Positions 1 to 7,755 of a DNA stretch of 64,000 nt are shown piece by piece. This DNA is from Aliiruegeria lutimaris (lineage in GTDB: Bacteria > Pseudomonadota > Alphaproteobacteria > Rhodobacterales > Rhodobacteraceae), in NCBI RefSeq assembly GCF_900099935.1, contig NZ_FNEK01000024.1:19828-83827 (forward strand), read 5' to 3'. Each line of letters opens with the position of its first letter. Within the stretch, counting starts at the first letter, position 1. The notes beneath the pieces are model-generated. The model saw only the letters and a list, made by a program, of their open reading frames with translations. It ran no database searches and had not been told where the DNA came from. Both the position numbers and the translations under genes were made by a program.

Positions 1-1
1 C

Positions 2-1087
2 AACTACAAGCCGCAGCCCTCGACCTTCTGGCCCACGAACGGCTCCACCGACGACGTGCTGATACGCCTGCCCGCGCCTTTCTACACGACCCAGAGCGGC
101 GTTGAGAGTCGCGATGTGTATTTCGCCAATCTCGCGCTTTTGGAAATGGCCTTCCAGGATCTGGACCGCGTCTCGCTTCCGCCCGTGGATGAAACCGTGA
201 TTGGCGTGGATATCGACGACGACGGCGCGCTTGGCATGGCGTCCGAGATCGACCGTCGGGAAACCTATCTCGGCGCGGCCAGCGCTGAGCCGGTCATCCG
301 CATGAATTATCCCGAACGGACGGATTTCCTCCATTCGGTCCGCTATGTCGGCATAAACGAGGATGGGTCGATCAAACCGGCGCGGCGGATGAAGGAGCTG
401 CGCTACATGGTCAAGTCGCGCCAGCTCTCCATCGCGGCGCTGGCCTCGCGCTATGGCAACGAGATCCAGGAGAAGCTCGACGAGAACCTGCCCCGCTATA
501 TCGATCTCGGCGACCGGGGCATGGACAACGGCATGGGCTGGACGCTGCTGGCCTGGATCGAGGATGAAACCGGCGCGCTCCGCCGGCAGCCCAACGAGGA
601 GACGTTCTTTTGCCGCGGCTGCCACACCTCCGCCGGGGCCAATATCGACCAGACATGGGCCTTCCCGCGCAAGATGACCGGCGTGGCGGGCTGGGGCTAT
701 ATCGACCTCAGGAGCCAGAAGGACGTGCCCAATATCGGCGAGGAGATGGGCGAGATCGCGCTCTACCTGCAACGTGCGGGCGGCGGCGACGAGTTCCGCT
801 CCAATACCGAGATGCTGGAACGCTGGTTCAAGGAAGATGGCAGCATCGACATGGAAGCGATAGCGGGCAAGAGCGTCTACGATCTGATCGCGCCCTCGCG
901 CGAACGCGCGCTGATGCTCAACAAGGCCTACCGCGTCCTGGTCGCAGAGCAGAGCTTCCTGTTTGGTCGCGATGCGACGGTGACACCGCCGGTCAACGTG
1001 CATGCCCGGATCGACGAGGCCACCGCCCCCACGCTGCCGCCGGAACATCGCTACTCGCACGACATCCGGCTGAATTGGGCGGAGTGA
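2..1087 (+). CDS. CxxCH-containing protein, C-terminal part (5' end outside window)
   Basis: The reading frame is open from the first bases of the window to the stop at 1087, so this is the C-terminal 361 residues or so of a longer protein. A single c-type haem motif, CRGCH, is encoded at about 611-625, with F-F before it and T-S after it. The rest of the visible part has no family I recognise. A GTG at 56 is only an internal codon, because in-frame coding sequence continues upstream of it (N-Y-K-P-Q-P and onward). A haem-binding protein would act in the periplasm, but the export signal would lie outside the window. It is convergent with a broken small cytochrome c gene, so the two may once have belonged to one electron-transfer locus. 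Coding status is firm; function is unknown. Confidence 0.8.
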   Translation, partial: NYKPQPSTFWPTNGSTDDVLIRLPAPFYTTQSGVESRDVYFANLALLEMAFQDLDRVSLPPVDETVIGVDIDDDGALGMASEIDRRETYLGAASAEPVIRMNYPERTDFLHSVRYVGINEDGSIKPARRMKELRYMVKSRQLSIAALASRYGNEIQEKLDENLPRYIDLGDRGMDNGMGWTLLAWIEDETGALRRQPNEETFFCRGCHTSAGANIDQTWAFPRKMTGVAGWGYIDLRSQKDVPNIGEEMGEIALYLQRAGGGDEFRSNTEMLERWFKEDGSIDMEAIAGKSVYDLIAPSRERALMLNKAYRVLVAEQSFLFGRDATVTPPVNVHARIDEATAPTLPPEHRYSHDIRLNWAE

Positions 1088-1133
1088 CCCTATGGCCCGG
1101 TCGGGCGGGGCGTCCCCCTGCCCGGCCCGCGGC

Positions 1134-1413
1134 TCACGCGCGGTCGAGATCCCTCAGATACGCCTGCAACGCCTGAATCTCCTCTTCGGTGAAATCGAAT
1201 TCCGGCATCTGGTCAAATCCCGGCAAGGCCCGGTCAAGCGCGCTGCGGTTGGCGCCCCGGATATCGGGCGCGGCATCATCGTCGCGTCTCGCCTGCCTCA
1301 CCGTGGCAGTCGATGCAGTTCTCCGTGTAGAGCCATTTTCCGGAGGGAGCCTCCTGCGCCGTGAGCGCTCCGGCGGCAGCAAGAAGAAGAAGCGTCAGGG
1401 TCAGTCGTCTCAT
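1134..1413 (-). pseudogene. Small periplasmic cytochrome c, frameshifted
   Basis: Reading from the ATG at 1413 gives a clear Sec signal peptide (M-R-R-L-T followed by a leucine/alanine-rich core ending A-L-T-A-Q) and then the haem motif CIDCH at 1303-1317. This frame hits a TGA at 1276-1278 soon after G-E-A-G-E-T-R. The expected remainder is in another frame down to the stop at 1134: D-D-D-A-A-P-D-I-R-G, a Q-M-P-E-F segment that would supply the axial methionine, and a C-terminal helix (EEEIQALQAYLRDL). One extra base or two missing bases between 1276 and 1302 would explain this. Together the two parts make a normal class I cytochrome c of about 93 residues. I see no slippery heptamer, so this is a pseudogene or a sequencing error. 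Confidence 0.8.
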
Positions 1414-1500
1414 GGTCGGTTCCGTTTGGGCGGCGCGTCGCCGCCTAGCTAGCGGCAGTACATGTGATTTTCGTGATGCTTTCCCGCAAACCTGCCATGT

Positions 1501-1519
1501 GCGCAGCGGAACGCTGCGC
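1501..1519. repeat. Perfect 8-bp hairpin in the cytochrome c / dctQ divergent gap
   Basis: GCGCAGCG, a GAA loop, and CGCTGCGC form a perfect stem in the 262-bp gap between the divergent cytochrome c remnant (start 1413) and dctQ (start 1676). There is no T-run on either side, so it is not a normal intrinsic terminator. It could be an operator or an mRNA leader structure. The rest of the gap holds no gene I can support. Confidence 0.35.
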
Positions 1520-1675
1520 CCGCGCATTTTCACAATCTGTCCCAAAATCCTCGTCTGAGACAGGAATCTTGCCGTTCCGCCCCCCGGTTGGAGAGCCATT
1601 GTGTCGCGGAAACCGGATGACCGGCTTGCGGATCGCAAACGGTTTCGGCATGTGGCTGACGACAAGGAGAAACGG

Positions 1676-2173
1676 ATGACCGTCCTCACGACAAGCGCCG
1701 CACGGATACACTCCCTCACCCGCCGTATCTGCCAATTCCTTCTCGGTTTGATCTTTATTGGCCAGATGGCCGTGGTCATCCTTCGCTATGTATTCGGCGT
1801 GGGGTTCATCGAGTTGCAGGACGCCATCGCCTACAGCTTCGCCGCACTGGTGGTTCTGGGGCTTCCAGTGGCGCTGGTGCTCGATTCCCATGTGCGGGTC
1901 GATGTCATCCGCACGCGCCAGTCCGAGGCCACGAAGAAATGGTTCGACCGTTTCGGCACCGTTTTCTTCCTGATCCCCGTCTTCGGGCTGACGATCTGGT
2001 GGGTCTGGCCCGACATCGCCTTTTCCTGGTCGATCCGCGAACGCTCCGTGGAAACGGGCGGCTTGCCGGGGCTCTACCTGGTCAAGACGACGCTGCCTGT
2101 CGCCTGCGCCCTGATGATCCTGCAGGGGATCGCAGGCTTCGTCGCCTCTTTCGAAAGACCCAAAGATGATTGA
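1676..2173 (+). CDS. dctQ: TRAP transporter small permease (DctQ)
   Basis: The protein is 165 residues with four predicted membrane helices, beginning near FLLGLIFIGQMAVVILRYVF. An L-Q-D-A-I-A-Y stretch between helices 1 and 2 matches the DctQ family. It is the small membrane subunit of a tripartite ATP-independent periplasmic transporter and bridges DctM and the periplasmic binding protein. I chose the ATG at 1676 because AAGGAGA lies five bases before it; an earlier in-frame start at 1601 adds a charged tail unlike the family. The 3' end overlaps dctM by eight bases, so translation is probably coupled. The substrate is set by the downstream binding proteins, which resemble TakP (2-oxo acid) proteins. 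Confidence 0.92.
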   Translation: MTVLTTSAARIHSLTRRICQFLLGLIFIGQMAVVILRYVFGVGFIELQDAIAYSFAALVVLGLPVALVLDSHVRVDVIRTRQSEATKKWFDRFGTVFFLIPVFGLTIWWVWPDIAFSWSIRERSVETGGLPGLYLVKTTLPVACALMILQGIAGFVASFERPKDD

Positions 2174-3782
2174 GCATTTCTGGCTGATCGTTCTCGGCCT
2201 GAGCCTGCTGGGCGGCATTCTTTCGGGCATTCCCGTCATGCTGATCCTGTCGGGCGTGCCGGTGGCCGTCTCTTTCATTGCCGCCGCTTTCGGTGCCTTC
2301 GACCTGAGCTTCCTGCAGGCCTATCCGCAACGCGCCTTCGGCGTGATGCAGAACTCGCTTCTGGTCGCCGTGCCGCTCTTCGTGCTCATGGGCGTGCTGC
2401 TGGAACGCTCGCGCGTGGCCGAACGCACGCTGATGCAGGTCAGCCGCCTGCTGGGCGGCAGCCCGCGCGCGCTGGCGCTCTCCGTGCTCATGATCTCCAC
2501 GCTGATCGCCGCCTCGACCGGCATCATCGGCGCCACCATCGTCATGCTCGGGCTGATCAGCCTGCCGGCGATGCGCCAGGTCGGCGTGCCCGACAGCACC
2601 GCGAGCGGCTTGATCTGCGCCTCCGGAACGCTGGGGCAGATCATTCCCCCCTCCATCGTCCTGATCCTGCTGGGCGATCAGGTCTCCAACGCCTATCTGG
2701 ACGCGCAACAACGCGCGGGCAATTTCGCCCCCGATGCCGTCACCGTGGGCGATCTTTTCGCCGGGGCCCTGCTGCCCGGCCTGCTGCTGGTGGCGCTTTA
2801 CGGACTGTTCGTTACGGTCCGCCTCGCCCGCACCCCGGCAAAGACAAACGTGGTAACCGACCCGATCGGCCCTTGGGAATTCGTCCGCGAAGTCCTGCCC
2901 CCCATCCTGCTCATCCTCGCCGTGCTCGGCTCGATCCTCGCCGGCGTTGCCACGCCCACCGAGGCCGCGGCCATCGGCGTTGCGGGTACGCTGCTGATCA
3001 CCGCGGCCCGCGTCAGCGCGGCCAGCGACACCCAATCCCTGCCCGGCGGCCCGCAGGCCCGGGCGCCCGGCGACCGCAGCAGCCCGGCCTGGCTCCGCCA
3101 TGTCATGACAGCGACCGCCGTGGTCGGCTTCGGGCTGGTGATACTGCGCCTCTCCGGCGTTGCCCGCATCAACCTCAACGCCGCCGAGATCAGCTTCTCG
3201 GGCGGCTCGCTGCTGGCGCTGGCGATGACCGTCATGCTGGTGACCGGCCTGATCATCGCGGTCGTCGTGCTGACCCGCGCCGGCGTCTTCGGCGACGCGC
3301 TCGCACAGGCGGCCCGGATCTCGGCGATGATCTTCGGCATCATCCTTGCCGCCTCCATGCTGTCGCTCGTCTTCCGCGGTTTCGGCGGTGACGAATGGGT
3401 GCATGAGCTGCTGAGCAACCTGCCCGGCGACCACACCACCATGCTGCTCTTCACCCTCCTGGTGATCTTCATCATGGGCTTCATCCTCGAATTCATCGAG
3501 ATCGTCTTCATCGTGATCCCTCTGGTCGGCCCGATCCTGCTGCAGGATATCGACCCGGTCTGGTTCGCCGTTCTGGTGGCGCTCAACCTCCAGACCTCGT
3601 TCCTGACACCGCCCTTCGGCTTCGCCCTGTTTTACTACCGCTCTGCGGCCCCGGAAGAGATCAAGACAACGACCATCTACAAGGCCGTCATTCCCTTCGT
3701 GCTGATCCAGGTGATCACGCTCGGAGTGGTGTTCTTGTGGCCACCGCTTGCGACATGGCTGCCGCAGGTACTGTTCGGATGA
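2166..3782 (+). CDS. dctM: TRAP transporter large permease (DctM)
   Basis: This is a 538-residue, very hydrophobic protein with about 12 or more helices, the ion-coupled translocation subunit of the TRAP system. Family landmarks include the N-terminal G-I-P-V-M-L-I-L-S-G-V-P segment, A-S-T-G-I-I-G-A-T-I-V-M in the first repeat, S-G-T-L-G-Q-I-I-P-P-S, and the C-terminal F-L-T-P-P-F-G-F-A-L-F-Y. It is longer than the common DctM of about 430 residues because of a hydrophilic loop near residues 285-315 followed by extra membrane segments; larger DctM forms occur in TakM-like systems. It overlaps dctQ and lies 55 bp before the binding-protein gene. The gap to that gene has a small GC hairpin that may adjust relative expression. 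Confidence 0.93.
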   Translation: MIEHFWLIVLGLSLLGGILSGIPVMLILSGVPVAVSFIAAAFGAFDLSFLQAYPQRAFGVMQNSLLVAVPLFVLMGVLLERSRVAERTLMQVSRLLGGSPRALALSVLMISTLIAASTGIIGATIVMLGLISLPAMRQVGVPDSTASGLICASGTLGQIIPPSIVLILLGDQVSNAYLDAQQRAGNFAPDAVTVGDLFAGALLPGLLLVALYGLFVTVRLARTPAKTNVVTDPIGPWEFVREVLPPILLILAVLGSILAGVATPTEAAAIGVAGTLLITAARVSAASDTQSLPGGPQARAPGDRSSPAWLRHVMTATAVVGFGLVILRLSGVARINLNAAEISFSGGSLLALAMTVMLVTGLIIAVVVLTRAGVFGDALAQAARISAMIFGIILAASMLSLVFRGFGGDEWVHELLSNLPGDHTTMLLFTLLVIFIMGFILEFIEIVFIVIPLVGPILLQDIDPVWFAVLVALNLQTSFLTPPFGFALFYYRSAAPEEIKTTTIYKAVIPFVLIQVITLGVVFLWPPLATWLPQVLFG

Positions 3783-3837
3783 CACGGAAATGCGCAAACC
3801 GGAACGGGGTGAGGAGCCCCTCATTGGGAGATAGAAG

Positions 3838-4902
3838 ATGAAACGTCGTGCATTCCTCAAGAGCGGTGTTCTCGCCGCTCCGGCCGCCGCGCTCGCGGCG
3901 CCCGCGCTCGCCTCGGGCGTGATCGAGTGGAAATGTCCCACCGCCTTCCCGGCCAAGGCGCCAGGGATCGGGACGAACGCGACCTCCTTCGTGGACCGCG
4001 TCAACAAGATGGCCGAGGGCCGGCTCAAGCTGAAGCTCTACTCGGGTGGCGAACTGGTCCCGCCTTTCGCCGTCGAGGATGCCGTCCAGCAGGGCACTGC
4101 CGAGATCGGCCACACCACCGCCTATTACGCCGCCGGCAAGAACTCGGCGCACCACTTTTTCACCACCATCCCCTTCGGCCTGACCGCGGGCGAGGTCGGC
4201 GCCTGGCTGCGTTTTGGTGGCGGGCAGGAGCTTTATGACGAGATCTACGGCCAGCGGGATCTCGTGCCCTTCATGTGCGGCAACACCTCCGTGCAGGCTG
4301 CCGGCTGGTTCAAGAACGAGATCACCAGCGTCGAGGACCTGTCGGGCCTCAACATGCGCATCGCGGGCCTCGGCGGCGAGGCCATGCGCAAGCTGGGGGT
4401 GAACGCGGTGTTGCTGCCGCCCACCGAGATCTTCCCCGCCTTCCAGTCGGGCGCCATCGACGCGACCGAATGGGTTGGCCCGATGCTCGACCTGGCATTC
4501 GGCATGAACAAGGTGGCGGACTACTGCTATGCCCCGGCCTTCAGCGAGCCCGGCTCCGGCCTGCATGTGGTGGTCAACAAGGAGGCCTGGGCGAGCCTGA
4601 CCCCGGATCTTCAGGAGATGATCCGCTCCGCGGCCAGCGCCTGCGAGATCGAGAACATCAACCGCTTCGAATATTTCAACGCACAGGCGTTCAAGGCGCT
4701 GCAGGAAGCGGGCGTCCAGTTCAAGACCTTCCCCGAGGATGTGCTGGCCGCCCTCAAGACCGCCTCGGCTGAAGTTCTGGCGGAGCAGGCTGCGGCCAAT
4801 CCGGATTTCGCCAAATGCCTCGAGAGCTACAACGCCTATCTTGAGTTGGCCCGCCCGTTCAACGCCGCTTTCGCAGCCCAGTCGCTGCTGCAACGCGTCT
4901 GA
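3838..4902 (+). CDS. dctP: TRAP transporter periplasmic binding protein, copy 1 (DctP/TakP-like)
   Basis: The 354-residue solute-binding protein carries a Tat-type signal (K-R-R-A-F-L-K, then an alanine-rich core ending A-L-A-S). Mature-protein landmarks are G-G-E-L-V-P-P-F, F-F-T-T-I-P-F-G, the conserved ligand-arginine region G-L-N-M-R-I-A-G-L-G-G, and A-I-D-A-T-E-W-V-G-P. This pattern matches the TakP branch that binds 2-oxo acids, so an oxo-acid or similar small carboxylate is the likely ligand, by inference. GGGAG lies upstream of the ATG. A very similar paralogue follows about 520 bp downstream. The gene directly follows dctQ and dctM and is almost certainly their partner. Confidence 0.92.
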   Translation: MKRRAFLKSGVLAAPAAALAAPALASGVIEWKCPTAFPAKAPGIGTNATSFVDRVNKMAEGRLKLKLYSGGELVPPFAVEDAVQQGTAEIGHTTAYYAAGKNSAHHFFTTIPFGLTAGEVGAWLRFGGGQELYDEIYGQRDLVPFMCGNTSVQAAGWFKNEITSVEDLSGLNMRIAGLGGEAMRKLGVNAVLLPPTEIFPAFQSGAIDATEWVGPMLDLAFGMNKVADYCYAPAFSEPGSGLHVVVNKEAWASLTPDLQEMIRSAASACEIENINRFEYFNAQAFKALQEAGVQFKTFPEDVLAALKTASAEVLAEQAAANPDFAKCLESYNAYLELARPFNAAFAAQSLLQRV

Positions 4903-5034
4903 GCAAACAGGCGTACCCTACGACCTCCCGGCGCGCGGGCGCCGGGAGTGCCATATCGCTGCACAAATCCCTCGGGCACCCGACGGAAACGCCCAACCAA
5001 GACTGTTACGGTTCCCCACCTGGCTGCCGTTCGA

Positions 5035-5187
5035 GGGCGCGCGCTTCGCGCGCGAGAACGATCCTACGGATCGTGCCTCCGGCGGGGATATTTCAGGAAA
5101 GATGAAGACAGACACTTCATTCTTTCCTCTTTCCAATAAGTATCCTGGCGGAGCGCTCGCAAGAGCGCGGGGGCAAAGCCCCGTTCT
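5035..5187 (-). repeat. Composite palindromic intergenic repeat, full copy 1 (reverse orientation)
   Basis: On the plus strand this reads, in order: a GC hairpin (GCGCGC-TTCG-type), a CGATCC/GGATCG hairpin, GCCTCCGGCGGGGATATTT with AGGAAAGATGAA, a spacer, the inverted counterpart TTCCTCTTTCC with AGTATCC, a GCGCTCGC/GAGCGC hairpin, and GGGGCAAAGCCCC. The full copy at 12023-12174 shows the same series of modules reverse-complemented. It occupies much of the 521-bp gap between the two binding-protein genes; I see no gene in that gap. Confidence 0.85.
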
Positions 5188-5361
5188 ATGACTTCGAATG
5201 ACTGACAATAATTTCGTATCCGGCCAGATCGCCCGCATTGTTTTCCCGGTAGTCCGGGCAGCCAAGGTTTTCAGTCAGACCGAATACGCTATATGCCCGC
5301 ATTTTCATCACCGGCCGACAAATGCCTGCGGCTTTCTGTAGCCTATCCTTGCGATCCTTCG

Positions 5362-5387
5362 CTTCACATGTTGATTGCCACGTGAAG
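5362..5387. promoter_or_regulatory. 26-bp inverted repeat upstream of the second TRAP binding protein
   Basis: CTTCACATG and CACGTGAAG face each other across eight bases and match except at one position. The centre is about 50 bp before the ATG at 5424. This is the size expected of a dimeric regulator operator or a 5'-UTR hairpin. I do not see the same site before dctQ, which suggests that the second binding protein may be controlled separately. The assignment is inferred from symmetry and position only. Confidence 0.4.
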
Positions 5388-5423
5388 TCGGTGCGACAGA
5401 GGCCCGGCAAATCGGAGGATCAG

Positions 5424-6488
5424 ATGAAACGTCGTTCATTCCTGAAGACCGGGGTACTTGCCGCCCCCGCCGCCGCACTGGCTGCACCCGCAATTGCCTC
5501 GGGCGTGATCGAGTGGAAATGCCCCACGTCTTTCCCGGCCCAGGCTCCCGGCGTCGGAACCAATGCCACGACCTTTGTCGATGCCGTCAACGCCATGGCC
5601 GAGGGCAAGCTGAAACTGAAGCTCTACTCGGCCGGCGAGCTGGTGCCGCCCTTCGCGGTGGAAGACGCCGTGCAACAGGGCACGGTCGAGATTGGCCACA
5701 CCACCGCTTACTACAACGCCTCCAAGAACTCGGCGAACCACTTCTTCACCACCATCCCCTTCGGCATGTCGGCCACCGAAATGTCCGCCTGGTTGCGCTA
5801 TGGCGAAGGGCAGGCGCTCTTTGACGAAATCTACGGCAAACGCGGGCTGGTGCCGCTCTATTGCGGCAACTCCACCGTTCAGGCCGCGGGCTGGTTCAAG
5901 AAAGAGATCAACTCGCTGGAGGACTTCTCCGGTCTCAACATGCGTATTGCGGGTCTTGGCGGCGAAGCCATGCGCAAGCTCGGCGTCAATGCCGTGCTGT
6001 TGCCGCCAACCGAGATCTTCCCGGCCTTCCAGTCCGGCGCAATCGACGCGGCCGAGTGGGTCGGCCCGATGCTCGATCAGGCATTCGGCCTCAACAAGGT
6101 GGCCAATATCTGTTACGCACCGGCCTTCCACGAGCCCGGCGCCGGCCTCAACATTGCCGTCAACAAGGACGCATGGGACTCGCTCAGCCCGGATCTGCAG
6201 GCGATCCTGCGCGGCGCGGCATCGATGGCCGAGAGCGTCAGCATCGCGCAGTTCGAGTATTTCAATATCCAGGCCTTCAAGGCGCTTCAGGATAGCGGTG
6301 TCGAATTCAAGGCCTTCCCCGAAGACGTCCTCGCTGCGCTGAAAACGGCGGTGGCCGAGGTGCTCCAGGAACAAGCCGCAGCCAATCCCGATTTCGCCAA
6401 ATGCCTGGAGAGCTACAATGCCTTCCTCGACCTGGCCAAGCCCTATGCCGCGGCCTTCAGCGCGCCTTCACTGATGCAGCGCATCTGA
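5424..6488 (+). CDS. TRAP transporter periplasmic binding protein, copy 2 (DctP/TakP-like)
   Basis: This 354-residue protein is the same length as the product of 3838-4902 and nearly co-linear with it, including the Tat signal (K-R-R-S-F-L-K), G-V-I-E-W-K-C-P-T, the G-L-N-M-R-I-A-G-L-G-G ligand region and the C-terminal Y-N-A-F-L-D-L-A. Differences are scattered conservative changes, as expected of a tandem duplication that has diverged. The start at 5424 has GGAGG six bases upstream; an upstream in-frame extension to 5322 is rejected because it precedes the Tat signal. It has no membrane subunits of its own, so it probably docks on the same DctQM pair with altered substrate preference or regulation. 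A strong terminator follows. Confidence 0.92.
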   Translation: MKRRSFLKTGVLAAPAAALAAPAIASGVIEWKCPTSFPAQAPGVGTNATTFVDAVNAMAEGKLKLKLYSAGELVPPFAVEDAVQQGTVEIGHTTAYYNASKNSANHFFTTIPFGMSATEMSAWLRYGEGQALFDEIYGKRGLVPLYCGNSTVQAAGWFKKEINSLEDFSGLNMRIAGLGGEAMRKLGVNAVLLPPTEIFPAFQSGAIDAAEWVGPMLDQAFGLNKVANICYAPAFHEPGAGLNIAVNKDAWDSLSPDLQAILRGAASMAESVSIAQFEYFNIQAFKALQDSGVEFKAFPEDVLAALKTAVAEVLQEQAAANPDFAKCLESYNAFLDLAKPYAAAFSAPSLMQRI

Positions 6489-6512
6489 CGCTTCAGATAC
6501 AGAGATAAAACG

Positions 6513-6550
6513 AAACAGCCCCGGGGTTCTTCTCCGGGGCTGTTTTCTTT
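6513..6550 (+). terminator. Intrinsic terminator after the TRAP binding-protein gene
   Basis: ACAGCCCCGG pairs with CCGGGGCTGT across a nine-base loop and is followed by TTTCTTTC. It lies 25 bp after the stop at 6488. The A-rich stretch on the other side may also let it act for the convergent epimerase gene. Confidence 0.85.
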
Positions 6551-6591
6551 CACCGACTTCGTCCCATCTCGGTGGCGTCGACGGGAACGCC

Positions 6592-7605
6592 CTATTTCCC
6601 GTAATAATCCCGGAACCAGGAAACGAAACGCGCGATCCCTTCGCGGAACTCCGTCGCGGGCCGGTAACCGGTCAGCTCCTGCAACAGGCTGGCATCGGCC
6701 CAAGTGGCCGGCACGTCGCCTTTCTGCATATCCATATAATTGCGCACGGCAGGAACGCCCAGTTCCGCCTCGATTGCATCGACGAAATCGAGCAGGCGAA
6801 CCTTGTCCGAATTGCCGATATTCACGATCCGGTAAGGCGCCACCGGCGACAGGCTGTCGCCTTCGGGAATGTCCTCGGAGCTTTCCGGGCGCACGGGAGC
6901 GGCGTCCATCAGCAAGCGGATACCGCGCACGAGATCGTCCACATAAGTGAAATCTCGGAACATCTCGCCATGGTTGTAGATGTCGATGGGTCGGCCATCG
7001 AGGATCGCATCCACGAACTTGTAGAGCGCCAAATCCGGCCGCCCCCAGGGGCCGTAGACGGTGAAAAAGCGGAACATGGTCGTCGGCAGGTTCCACAGAT
7101 GGGCATAGGCATGGCCCATGCTTTCATTGGCCTTCTTCGTCGCTGCATAGATCGTCAGCTGGTTATCCGCCTTGTCCGTCTCGGTGAAGGGCATCTGCTC
7201 GTTGGCGCCGTAAACAGAGGAGGTCGAGGCCATCATCAGGTGACGCACCGCGTTCCGGCGGGCCGCTTCCATGACGTTGAAAGTGCCGACAACGTTCGAA
7301 TCGATATAGGAGCGCGGGTTCTCGAGACTGTAACGCACCCCGGCCTGACCGGCCAGGTGGATGATCACGTCCGGCTTGAAAGCGTCGATCGCGGCGTCGA
7401 CCGCCGCGCTGTCCTCCAGCATCGCCTCGGTAAAGCCGTAGCCCGGAAACTGCAGCAGGTTCTGGTTGCGACGCTGCTTGAGGCGCACGTCGTAATAGTC
7501 GGTCATCCCGTCGAGACCGTGGACGCTATACCCTTCATCCAGAAGAAGCCGCGCAAGGTGATAGCCGATGAAACCCGCGGTTCCGGTAATAAAGATGCGT
7601 TCCAT
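6592..7605 (-). CDS. NAD-dependent epimerase, UDP-glucuronate 4-epimerase-like
   Basis: The 337-residue extended short-chain dehydrogenase has the N-terminal nucleotide-binding motif G-T-A-G-F-I-G, the catalytic serine region S-T-S-S-V-Y-G, and the Y-A-A-T-K active-site pair. The segments G-L-D-G-M-T-D-Y-Y-D, F-R-F-F-T-V-Y-G-P-W-G-R-P and M-F-R-D-F-T-Y-V-D-D are typical of the GalE/CapI/LspL branch that interconverts UDP-glucuronate and UDP-galacturonate. It would supply a nucleotide sugar to polysaccharide synthesis, which fits the large polysaccharide cluster that starts 7 kb away. It is transcribed alone and is convergent with the TRAP genes. UDP-glucose 4-epimerase activity is less likely but cannot be excluded from sequence alone. 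Confidence 0.88.
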   Translation of the reverse strand: MERIFITGTAGFIGYHLARLLLDEGYSVHGLDGMTDYYDVRLKQRRNQNLLQFPGYGFTEAMLEDSAAVDAAIDAFKPDVIIHLAGQAGVRYSLENPRSYIDSNVVGTFNVMEAARRNAVRHLMMASTSSVYGANEQMPFTETDKADNQLTIYAATKKANESMGHAYAHLWNLPTTMFRFFTVYGPWGRPDLALYKFVDAILDGRPIDIYNHGEMFRDFTYVDDLVRGIRLLMDAAPVRPESSEDIPEGDSLSPVAPYRIVNIGNSDKVRLLDFVDAIEAELGVPAVRNYMDMQKGDVPATWADASLLQELTGYRPATEFREGIARFVSWFRDYYGK

Positions 7606-7755
7606 GTCCGTATTTCCGCTGCAATCCGTTGGTTCGGGCGCCGTTGCCCCACGCAGTCATAGAGGACGACGCCGGGAATGTCAGGAACCCTGTGCATGCG
7701 GCGTCGTCGCAACCCGACCGTCATTGCCGCTCCTTCGGCGCGGCATCCGGATAAC

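Noticed and set aside
1276..1302. Programmed frameshift in the cytochrome c
   Set aside because: No slippery heptamer or downstream pseudoknot is visible; mutation or sequencing error is simpler.
2082..4028. 648-residue open frame on the minus strand across dctM and the start of the binding-protein gene
   Set aside because: It is antisense to dctM and dctP, which have clear families; its translation is a low-complexity D/E/Q/R-rich string typical of antisense frames in GC-rich genes.
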